Positions 32,174 to 40,200 of a stretch of DNA of 40,983 nt are shown one piece after another. The notes under the pieces were generated by a model that was given only the letters and a program-made list of their open reading frames with translations, made no database searches and was not told the DNA's origin. The DNA is taken from IMG/VR virus record IMGVR_UViG_3300041403_000146, positions 1-40,983 of that record; one strand, given 5' to 3'. Made by a program: the position numbers and the translations under genes. The stretch's first letter is position 1. Every line of letters starts with the position of its first letter. The stretch is from a virus.

Positions 32174-35094
32174 TACGCGTTCTCCAATGCTTCGAGGCGA
32201 GTAGTTAGTTCCTGCACAGCTGCAACCAATAGTGGCACTAACTTACCTTGGTCAATACCTTGATATATTGGATTACCTTCGGCGTCAACTGCGTCTTTTT
32301 CGCCGTCTACTGCTTCCGGTACAACAAGCTGTACTTCGTGCGCTAGGAACCCATCAAAAGTTTGTGCTGGGTTTGATATAAAGTTAAATCGGTGCGTAGG
32401 CAGTTGTTTTAGTCTGTTAACTGCATCCGTAAGTGGTACGACATTTTCTTTAAGGCGGTAGTCTGAACTCGTAGCATACGTTACACCACTGACGTTACAG
32501 GTTATTTTACCTTGTTGCCCATTACCATTAGAGAAACTAATCGCGTCGTAGTTAGTCCCAGTTAGAGACATTCTATGTTCTTGGCGAGCAGCATTGTTCA
32601 CAATACGTAAATAGTTAGTAGTTGCATCGCCATAGTATGTGTAGAAATAGAACGTATCCCAACCACCTGTGTCGTTGTTAGCTGCACAAAACCCGCCAGT
32701 ATTAGCGCTTCTACGATACATACCAACATCGGCATCAGCTGAAAACGCAATGGAAGGCGCGGTGTCTGATCCGTCCGCAAACTTAGCTACACCAGTAAAT
32801 GTGGGGTTTGTTGTAGAGGCTTTTGCGTTTAACTGAGTCTGAATAGCACTTGTAACGCCATCTACGTAGTTAAGTTCAGTAGATGTAGCAGTTACGCCAA
32901 GATCTGCCAAACTACCTACTTTGCTGTTTAGTTGAGTCTGGATGTTACTAGTGACGCCATCTACATAATTAATTTCTGCAGTGGTCGCCGTTACCCCATC
33001 CATTTTGTTAAGTTCAGCGGCAGTAGCGGTAACACCAAGATCGGCTAAACTTCCTACTTTACTATTTAACTGGGTTTGAATTGCACTTGTCACACCATCT
33101 ACATAGTTAAGTTCAGTAGATGTAGCAGTTACGCCAAGATCTCCCAGACTACCCACTTTGTTGTTTAACTGAGTCTGGATGTTACTAGTGACGCCATCTA
33201 CATAATTAAGTTCAACAGCGGTAGCGGTTACACCTAGATCAGCTAAACTCCCTACCTTGCTATTTAACTGAGTCTGGATGTTACTTGTTACCCCATCTAC
33301 ATAATTAAGTTCGGTAGATGTAGCAGTTACGCCGTCCATTTTGTTGAGTTCAGCGGCAGTAGCGGTAACACCAAGATCAGCGAGTGTATCGGGTTTAGCA
33401 TTAAGTTGCGTTTGAATCGAACTTGTTACACCATCTACGTAGTTAAGTTCAGTTGTTGATGCAAGTAACCCATCTAGCTTATTTATCTCTATGGCTGTAG
33501 CGGTAATACCTAAATCAGCTAAACTTCCTACTTTATTGTTGATCTGAGTCTGAATTGCGCTGGTGACGCCATCTACATAGTTAAGTTCTGTAGCGGAAGC
33601 TGTTATACCTAGATCGCCTAAGTTACCCACTTTAGCGTTTATCTGACCTTGTATCCCACTGGTAACGCCACTTAGATAGTTTATTTCTACGGTTGACGCT
33701 ATGGCACCATCTAGTTTGTTTAATTCAGCTGCGGTAGCCGATACACCCAAATCGCCAAGACTGTCTGGTTTAGCGTTGATCTGAGTTTGGATGTTACTTG
33801 AAGTTCCACTTAGATAGTTTATTTCTACCGTAGATACAGTAACACCATCCAGTTTATTCAATTCTGTAGCAGAAGACGTTACGCCAAGATCAGCCAAAGA
33901 GCCTACTTTGTTGTTTATCTGCGATTGGATGTTACCGGAAGTGCCTGTTAGATAGTTAAGTTCTACCGTAGATATTAACGCACCATCTAGCTTGTTAAGT
34001 TCGGCAGCAGTTGAGGTAACACCCATGTCGGTAAGGCCACCGACTTTACTATCTAACTGAGTCTGAATTGCGCTTGTTACACCATCAACATAATTAAGTT
34101 CAGTTGTAGTAGCGAGCAGACCATCTAGCCTGTTAATCTCTGTAGCAGTAGCAGTGATTCCAAGATCGCTTAAACTTCCCACTTTGGCGTTCAATTGCGT
34201 TTGAACGTTACTTGTCACACCATCTACAAAGTTGAGCTCAGCGGTAGTAGCAGTTATACCGGTTAAGCGATTAAGCTCCGCAGTATTCGCGGTAATACCA
34301 TCTAAAACGTTAAGCTCAGTAGCTGTAGCTGTTACACCAAGATCGGATAGCGAATTCGGCTTCGCGTCAATCTGAGTCTGAATCGCGCTTGTAACACCGT
34401 CTACATAGTTAAGCTCGGTGGTAGTGGTAGTTAGTCCGTCTAACTTGTTTATCTCAGCGGCGGTAGCGGTCACGCCCGTTAAGATGTTTAGTTCCGCTGT
34501 AGATGACGTTATACCATCAAGCGTATTTAATTCCGTAGCGGTAGCCGTAACACCGTCTAAAATGTTTAATTCTGCGGTGGTAGCTGTGACACCATCTAAG
34601 ATATTCAGTTCTGCAGTGGTTACTGTGGCCCCGTCTAAGATGTTAATTTCTGCAGCGGATGCCGTGACATCGAGTTCAGATAGTGTAGCCTTAGTAGACA
34701 GTACGTCCGTACCATCGCAGAATAAAACCTGAGTGTCAGTATTAGCTAACGTTACGCCTGAGCCGCCAGAGGTTTTTACTGTAACGGGCTGTCCTGTCGT
34801 GTTTCTTACAATATATATCTTACTGGCAGCGGGGCAAATTAACTGCCCTGTACCTGTCAACGCCGTACCTGTATCAGTTAGAACAAGTATTGCCGCTCTA
34901 GATTCGGCAGTGGTACCATTTGCGGTAGTGAGCGTATGGGTGTTTGTTGTCCACGTGTCTATCGTAGCAAGTCCCGCAACAGCCTCTTCTACCATTGAGG
35001 TAATATTGTTATTTACGATATCGCCCCATGTACCGTCCAGTTCGCCTTCGGTAGGTAGCGCTAGCTTCAGTATAGATGTATATTGTGTTGCCAT
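32173..35094 (-). CDS. 973-aa tail fibre with ELN repeats and self-cleaving S74 C-terminal chaperone
   Basis: The N-terminal 135 residues (LKLALPTEGELDGTWGDIVN) are the virion-attaching type seen in marine phage fibres. Residues about 140-760 are an array of ELN-(Y/K/I)-(V/L)DG units, at first 13-residue, then 33- and 46-residue with IQTQLNSKVGSLADLGVTA, which should form an intertwined triple-stranded fibre. After a receptor-binding-like domain (GMYRRSANTGGF) the end is an intramolecular chaperone (peptidase S74): SSDYRLKENV with S877-D878, and FNFISN, FDGFLAHEVQ. Cleavage before S877 would release the last 97 residues once the trimer has folded. The lysis genes follow downstream. Confidence 0.92.
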   Translation of the reverse strand: MATQYTSILKLALPTEGELDGTWGDIVNNNITSMVEEAVAGLATIDTWTTNTHTLTTANGTTAESRAAILVLTDTGTALTGTGQLICPAASKIYIVRNTTGQPVTVKTSGGSGVTLANTDTQVLFCDGTDVLSTKATLSELDVTASAAEINILDGATVTTAELNILDGVTATTAELNILDGVTATATELNTLDGITSSTAELNILTGVTATAAEINKLDGLTTTTTELNYVDGVTSAIQTQIDAKPNSLSDLGVTATATELNVLDGITANTAELNRLTGITATTAELNFVDGVTSNVQTQLNAKVGSLSDLGITATATEINRLDGLLATTTELNYVDGVTSAIQTQLDSKVGGLTDMGVTSTAAELNKLDGALISTVELNYLTGTSGNIQSQINNKVGSLADLGVTSSATELNKLDGVTVSTVEINYLSGTSSNIQTQINAKPDSLGDLGVSATAAELNKLDGAIASTVEINYLSGVTSGIQGQINAKVGNLGDLGITASATELNYVDGVTSAIQTQINNKVGSLADLGITATAIEINKLDGLLASTTELNYVDGVTSSIQTQLNAKPDTLADLGVTATAAELNKMDGVTATSTELNYVDGVTSNIQTQLNSKVGSLADLGVTATAVELNYVDGVTSNIQTQLNNKVGSLGDLGVTATSTELNYVDGVTSAIQTQLNSKVGSLADLGVTATAAELNKMDGVTATTAEINYVDGVTSNIQTQLNSKVGSLADLGVTATSTELNYVDGVTSAIQTQLNAKASTTNPTFTGVAKFADGSDTAPSIAFSADADVGMYRRSANTGGFCAANNDTGGWDTFYFYTYYGDATTNYLRIVNNAARQEHRMSLTGTNYDAISFSNGNGQQGKITCNVSGVTYATSSDYRLKENVVPLTDAVNRLKQLPTHRFNFISNPAQTFDGFLAHEVQLVVPEAVDGEKDAVDAEGNPIYQGIDQGKLVPLLVAAVQELTTRLEALENA
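32820..34670 (-). repeat. ELN-(x)2-DG peptide repeat array in the 973-aa fibre
   Basis: About fifteen hundred bases of short and longer units with cores ELNYVDGVTS or ELNILDGVTA. Unit lengths are 39, 99 and 138 bp. DNA identity is high between the last few long units, which invites recombination and change in fibre length. Confidence 0.85.
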
Positions 35095-35104
35095 TTACTT
35101 AACC

Positions 35105-35998
35105 TCACGCGGCTATGTCAGTCCATTCAGGATCTTGCGTGTCAAGTATATCCTGCCAATCTGAGCTTGGGAACCCACTGACGTCTTGCCAATTAGATGT
35201 TTGTGTATCGTCTACGTCCTGCCATGCAGGTGTTTGAGCGTCGTCTACAACTTGGTAATTGGGGTTTTGAGTATCATCTATGTCTCCCCAAACAAGAACT
35301 GAGTTTAGAAGCGCTGTTGCCTGTACGCCAATGGCGTATATATTTGCACCGCCTGTGGCTTCGACTAAACCTAATTGAACAGCGGCTTGTACTCCAGCTG
35401 GGAACACACTAACGCCCAGTGATACACTTACTGTACCTAACTGTGTAGCTGCCTGTACCCCAGTAAGGGAGATGTTTGCGTCACCTATTACTGATACTGT
35501 ACCAAGTTGAGCTGTAGCCTGTAGTCCAGTTATTAGAGAGTTAGCACCGCCTGTGGCTTCGACTGAACCGAGTTGGGTATCGCCTTGTACCCCAGTAAGT
35601 TGTGTATTTGCGGTTCCAATTACCGAAGTAGTTCCGACCTGCCCCGAAGCTTGTACCCCAGTAACCGCAGCGTCTATGTCAACTGTTACTTGTACTGAGC
35701 CAATTTGCCCAGTCGCTTGGATACCAGTTACTGATATATTGGGACTTAACGATACAGCTACATCGCCAACTTGCCCGGTACTTTGCACACCAGTAACAGA
35801 AGTATTAGCCGCAGTTGTGGCTTGGACTGTACCAACTTGCCCATTAGCCTGTACCCCTACGGGGTATACTTTAGTTATACCTAATGCGGAAGCTGTCCCT
35901 ACTTCACCGGTGCCTACAACGCCGGTTAGAGTTACCTCTGCACTCGCAATATCGCCGAACGAGAACGGCCTTGTACTATACGGTGCAGAGGAAAACAT
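35105..35998 (-). CDS. 297-aa beta-repeat virion protein with C-terminal WQDV repeats
   Basis: Starts MFSSAPYSTRPFSFGD. From about residue 22 to 230 it is built of nine or ten units of about 22 residues, TGVQATGQLGTVSV followed by a variable loop, with alternating hydrophobic pattern suggesting a beta-solenoid or stacked strands. The last 65 residues are a second repeat family, DDTQTPAWQDV-type, of ten to twelve residues, with regular Trp. No Cys and almost no charge in the first part. The function is unknown; position between the fibres suggests a tail or fibre-associated protein. Start ATG; its stop is 10 bases before the next ATG. Confidence 0.7.
   Translation of the reverse strand: MFSSAPYSTRPFSFGDIASAEVTLTGVVGTGEVGTASALGITKVYPVGVQANGQVGTVQATTAANTSVTGVQSTGQVGDVAVSLSPNISVTGIQATGQIGSVQVTVDIDAAVTGVQASGQVGTTSVIGTANTQLTGVQGDTQLGSVEATGGANSLITGLQATAQLGTVSVIGDANISLTGVQAATQLGTVSVSLGVSVFPAGVQAAVQLGLVEATGGANIYAIGVQATALLNSVLVWGDIDDTQNPNYQVVDDAQTPAWQDVDDTQTSNWQDVSGFPSSDWQDILDTQDPEWTDIAA
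35310..35940 (-). repeat. About nine 66-bp units coding for the 22-residue TGVQ repeats
   Basis: The units share ACNGGNGTACA-type codons for TGVQ. The spacing of 66 bp is regular, with a few 69-bp ones. A second short repeat (WQDV) occupies 35105-35290. Confidence 0.75.
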
Positions 35999-36005
35999 GG
36001 GTTAT

Positions 36006-36200
36006 CTACCCTTCATCAGTTTGTTCCGATAGAGATTGCATCATAGCATCGGAAAACATCTTTTTAGCAGCGGTCAACTGATCCGCTTGGAATCGCAAAT
36101 TATTTAGTTGTACTTCGATATTCTGAAGTTGCGCAACTAAGTACTTTTGCTCGTCGTTTAAATCTTCTTCTTTGTACTCTTTACCGTCAATAGTAATCAT
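36006..36200 (-). CDS. DUF6447-type 64-aa coiled-coil protein
   Basis: Begins MITIDGKEYKEEDLNDEQKYL, the signature of the small DUF6447 family found with phage tail genes: a beta hairpin followed by a coiled coil (VAQLQNIEVQLNNLRFQADQ). Function of the family is not known. Seven bases separate it from the start of the 297-aa gene. The ribosome site is weak. Confidence 0.7.
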   Translation of the reverse strand: MITIDGKEYKEEDLNDEQKYLVAQLQNIEVQLNNLRFQADQLTAAKKMFSDAMMQSLSEQTDEG

Positions 36201-36212
36201 AAAATACCTATA

Positions 36213-36578
36213 TTAAGCTGCTGGATCTGGGTCTGGTGTAGGTTCAGGTGCCCAAGGTAACGGGGGTTCGTGTATGGCTTTAGCATCAATTTGCTTTTGG
36301 ATCATACTGTTCACATGCTCTTCATAAGAGTCAACTACAACTGCTTGTATCCAACCGAGCACAGTTTCTTCTGTAAGTTGGTCGAACGGCACAAATTCAC
36401 CTGCGGGTACATTGTCCGCTGTAAATGGAGTAGCCCCCGAAAAGGAGCCTTCGTTGCCTTGGTCGTCAACACCAATCTTCTTCCAATAGGTCTGCACTAC
36501 CGCGTTAGGCAGCGTTTCCCCTTGCTCGTTTACTTCGTCTTTAGTTTTAAGTCCAGTGACTTGCCATGTATATTGCAT
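36213..36578 (-). CDS. 121-aa conserved phage protein next to tail genes
   Basis: Starts MQYTWQVTGLKTKDEVNEQG and includes AVVQTYWKK, GSFSGATPF and TEETVLGWIQAVVVDSYEE. This is a recognisable family of small proteins encoded beside tail fibres in many marine phages, with no agreed name or role. Predicted beta-sheet first half and helical second half; the tail is Pro-rich (PEPTPDPDPA). A perfect AAGGAGAA ribosome site is 5 bases before the ATG. Probably a tail accessory or assembly factor. Confidence 0.7.
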   Translation of the reverse strand: MQYTWQVTGLKTKDEVNEQGETLPNAVVQTYWKKIGVDDQGNEGSFSGATPFTADNVPAGEFVPFDQLTEETVLGWIQAVVVDSYEEHVNSMIQKQIDAKAIHEPPLPWAPEPTPDPDPAA

Positions 36579-36596
36579 ATTTTTCTCCTTCAGAGA

Positions 36597-36935
36597 TTAT
36601 GCCAGTTGTGGTCGTGTGTCTGGAAACTGATCCGTGCCCGGCCAGTCTCTTAGTTCTTGCCTGTATGCTGTTAGCGCTTCCTTTTGAGGGTAATCAGGGA
36701 GAAGCATTATTGAGTCTGTTCTCTTCAGCTCTGCGTCTCTCCACTCCCTAGCCTGATCTTCAATCTGCGCTTGAGTATATGCAAATTCTCCTGTTGATGG
36801 GTCGTATGTTTTCCCCAAAACTGATACATCATACTCTGAGTAAAGCATTTCTCCATATTGTAGCGCGTAGCCATCTGTAACCTGCTTCAGCGAAACGCAT
36901 ACGTTTTGATCGTCTAATTCTATTATATTAAGCAA
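36597..36935 (-). CDS. Tail fibre assembly chaperone-like protein (Phage_tail_APC type)
   Basis: 112 residues. The start chosen is TTG at 36933-36935, 8 bases from GGAGGT (36944-36949); another TTG two codons upstream at 36941 leaves only 2 bases. The C-terminal domain (about residues 60-112) reads EWRDAELKRTDSIM, PDYPQKEALTAYRQELRDWP and FPDTRPQL, the signature of phage tail assembly chaperones that pack fibres. The N-terminal part, beta-rich with GYALQYGEMLY, is variable. It overlaps the upstream 93-aa gene by 8 bases. Adjacent fibre genes are its likely clients. Confidence 0.85.
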   Translation of the reverse strand: MLNIIELDDQNVCVSLKQVTDGYALQYGEMLYSEYDVSVLGKTYDPSTGEFAYTQAQIEDQAREWRDAELKRTDSIMLLPDYPQKEALTAYRQELRDWPGTDQFPDTRPQLA

Positions 36936-37209
36936 ACTCAACTACCTCCCATGCTACATATGTTGTATTAACTCCATCGTACTTATAACATTGTATGTTT
37001 GTGCTAGACGTTAGTTGGGCGCTAGCTAATGCTTGGTCAAGAGCGCCTGTAAGTCTTGTGTGTTGGCTATGTGTCACAAACGACTTTGACGTATCAACAG
37101 CGGTTATTGTTGTATCAACGGCTTGAGAGTTGCTCATGTTTACAATACCTCGCTGAACGGATTTTATTCCTCCGCCACCGCCTAAAACTGTTGTTAAATC
37201 ATATGCCAT
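36928..37209 (-). CDS. 93-aa small fibre-associated protein
   Basis: Begins MAYDLTTVLGGGGGIKSVQR, with a flexible Gly run, then ITAVDTSKSFVTH, and ends in beta strands (CYKYDGVNTTYVAWEVVEF). The GGGGIKSVQRG-(V) plus AVDTSKS pattern is found in many small phage tail proteins of unresolved function. It is likely a distal tail or fibre-tip component. AAGGAGGA lies 4 bases before its ATG. It ends inside the chaperone gene and starts 9 bases after the giant fibre. Confidence 0.65.
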   Translation of the reverse strand: MAYDLTTVLGGGGGIKSVQRGIVNMSNSQAVDTTITAVDTSKSFVTHSQHTRLTGALDQALASAQLTSSTNIQCYKYDGVNTTYVAWEVVEFA

Positions 37210-37218
37210 GCGTCCTCC

Positions 37219-40200
37219 TTATGGTCCCACCATCCAGTAACCATTGGTGGTATTGTACTTTATAAGTGTAAAGCTACCAACCACGCCGTTAAATGTTACT
37301 GATGTGTCGTAAGAGCCATCTGGTAAATATATTCTAGTAGCGGTAACGGTTATGTTTATGCCTTGGCTGTTTTTAATAACAACCATATCACCGCGCTGCC
37401 AAGACGAATGAGTCAGCGTAAGGCTTAAGTTTGCAGACCATTGATGATACACGTGAACTGCACAGTCGCCACGCGTTGGTGTTCCTCCAGCGTTTGCGTA
37501 TACGTAATTAACACCACCGCCATTGGTAGCTGTTGATATACTACCACCACTAAGCTCGCTGTCGTAGTTGCCAGTGTGAATTACGGGATAGGCAACGCTA
37601 CCCATAGACCAGCCGCCAATCTTTATTTTGTTATCTGTATCAAGACCGAAGTTAACTGCGTATGCATCCGGCCTATGGAACGACATTACAGCTCCATATG
37701 AAGTATTCCCGCGAACGCTAAGAGTTGTGTCATTCGCGGAAGTGAATGCGGATGTATTTTCTCTTGTAGTTACTATACCAACCATGTTAAGCGTGCTTAG
37801 TACAGACGTGCCATTTGGGTCTACATAATACGCAGTGTTGTTTAGGTCATAAATAAGTGGCGTTCTGAACTGATCGTTCGCCATAACATAAGTGTTATTT
37901 ACCTCAAAACGCTCAGCTCCTCCGGTAACGATCCTAGCTTGGTCTGCTGCGTGGAATTGGAAATACGTGTCGGTATCACCGTTGTGTCGCAGAATATCGT
38001 CAATACGAATCTCATGAAAAAAACTGTTTCCGGCTGCATTTACATAATAAGCAGTGTTGTCTATGTCGTAGAAGAGTGGTGCTCGCATGTCATCCGAAGA
38101 TCTAAGAGACCCGCTTTTTGTTTGTGCGCTACCTCCAGTATCAACTATTTCTCTCCAGCCAAACCAAGCATCGGAACTGTAAGTTGCGTTTCTAAACCGA
38201 ATAGGCGTGGTAGCGTCGTTAGTGTATGCATAGAAAAACTGCCAAGATGCAGAATTAGAGTACATATTAATGTTATCTACGTACCCATAAGAGAACGACC
38301 AGTCACCTGTTTCAACAAACTCCCAAGTTCTTACATAATCTCCCCAACCAGAAGGTAATGTGGCCTCTGTGTGCTGTCCGCGAGCCTCTAAATTTAACCG
38401 TTGTGCTTGGCTACCATTACCATAAATAAGACCATTTACCGTTAAATCGTTTAGAACGGATGTTAAATTTGGGTCTACGTAGTAAGACGAATCATTTTGG
38501 TCATAGAATATATATGAGCGTACGTCGGCGGCTGTGTCGTACATGCGGATGCCGTCGCCGTCAAAAGTAACTGTTTTGTCAAAATAAAACGATCCTCTGT
38601 CAGTAGAAAAATGACAGTAAGAAGTATTTTGCGGGCCAGCAATCAGATAGCCACTTACAGTATTGAGCCTATGGCCGCTGTTGTAGTTTGGGTTCCAATA
38701 ATAACTTGTGTTGTCTGAGTCGTAGAAGATTGGTGCTCGCATGTCGGTTGCAGCTGTTACACGGCCGCCTAGCGCGTTAAAAGTCCCATCAGCACCAAAT
38801 GTAAAGTATTTATAAGCACCAGAAGCCCCTGTACGTATAGCCATTGCGTTGGTAGCAGACTCGTATAAATAAGCTTCATTTGCGCCAATGAACGACGCAC
38901 GTATTCTTGAGTTTGTTCCGGCTGGATTTACATAGAAAGCGGTGTCGTCTGAATCATAGAAGATTGGCGCGCGTACATCCGTAAAAAATGTAGCATTACC
39001 ACTACTGGTTATATTTAAATGTAAAAAATTATCTTTGAAATCTGTGTGGGTATACGTAGTAGGTGTTGTTACCCCGGACCCAACAAAAAATGATAACCCT
39101 TCGTTAATAGCTGACGTTATTAAAGAGAAGTCAGTAGAGCCACCTCCATCATATGTCCAAAGGTTTGTTGCAGTGTCCCAAGTAATCTGATTAGCATTAC
39201 GAGACATTACTATTGAACCACGAGTGTATCCGTTTGCGGAATCATTGCCTATCGTGCCAATTTCGGTAACACCTGTGTTCGTTGCGTTATTAACACGTAG
39301 TGCTTTTAAATTTGTTAAGGAGGCTGGGTCTACATAGTAAGAGGTGTCGTTTGAATCATAGAAGATTGGTGCACGGAATGAACTAGTAGCATACATATCA
39401 GCATAGCCGTCATGATGTATGTTATAAAAGCTATTCCAAGTGGTATCTATACCCTTCCGTATTCTTAGCTGTGGTACGCCGCCGCCGTTTACTGCTGTAC
39501 TGCCGAACGCTAATTGGTAAGACGCATCACCAGTGCTGGATGTTGTACCAGACCAAGGACTGAAGTGCATAACGCCAGCGTAGTTACCCCCCGACCCAAC
39601 ACTAGACGCAAGAGCAAAAAACCACCGCACCGCTCGTGTTTGGACGTTAGGGTACCAGACCGCATTATTCGCATTACGCTCGCCATCATTGTACGTTAAC
39701 CACCCAGTCATATTAATACTGTTAAGGCTAGACGTACTAGCGGGATTTGTATAGTAAGCAGTGTTGTCTGAGTCGTAGAAGATCGGTGCGTCTACGCGAG
39801 AACCCACAAACAAATGCCCAGCAGTAGTTAGTGACATTGCACCTTGAGCGGTTGTGTGTCCTTCGTGACCCCACCAAAATCCACGGTCGGATTCGTTGCT
39901 AAACTGGAAGGTCATAGCCCAGTCGTTGAGGCCACCATAAGTTACAGCCGACTGCATTCCAATAGCGTAAGAACTAGAAGAATAAACTCTTATCTTGTCT
40001 CTACTTGATGTGGCAGGCCCATCTAAACGGTTATAGTTTAAAATGTTAACGTCAGAAGTTGAAGCTGGATTTAAATAGTAAGCAGTGTTGTCTGAGTCGT
40101 AGAAGATTGGTGCTCTGCTAGACGTAGTAGCAAAGTTATTACCAGAATAATCTACTTTTAAGCCCCAAGTGCCACCAATTAGTACACCAATACCAGAAGG

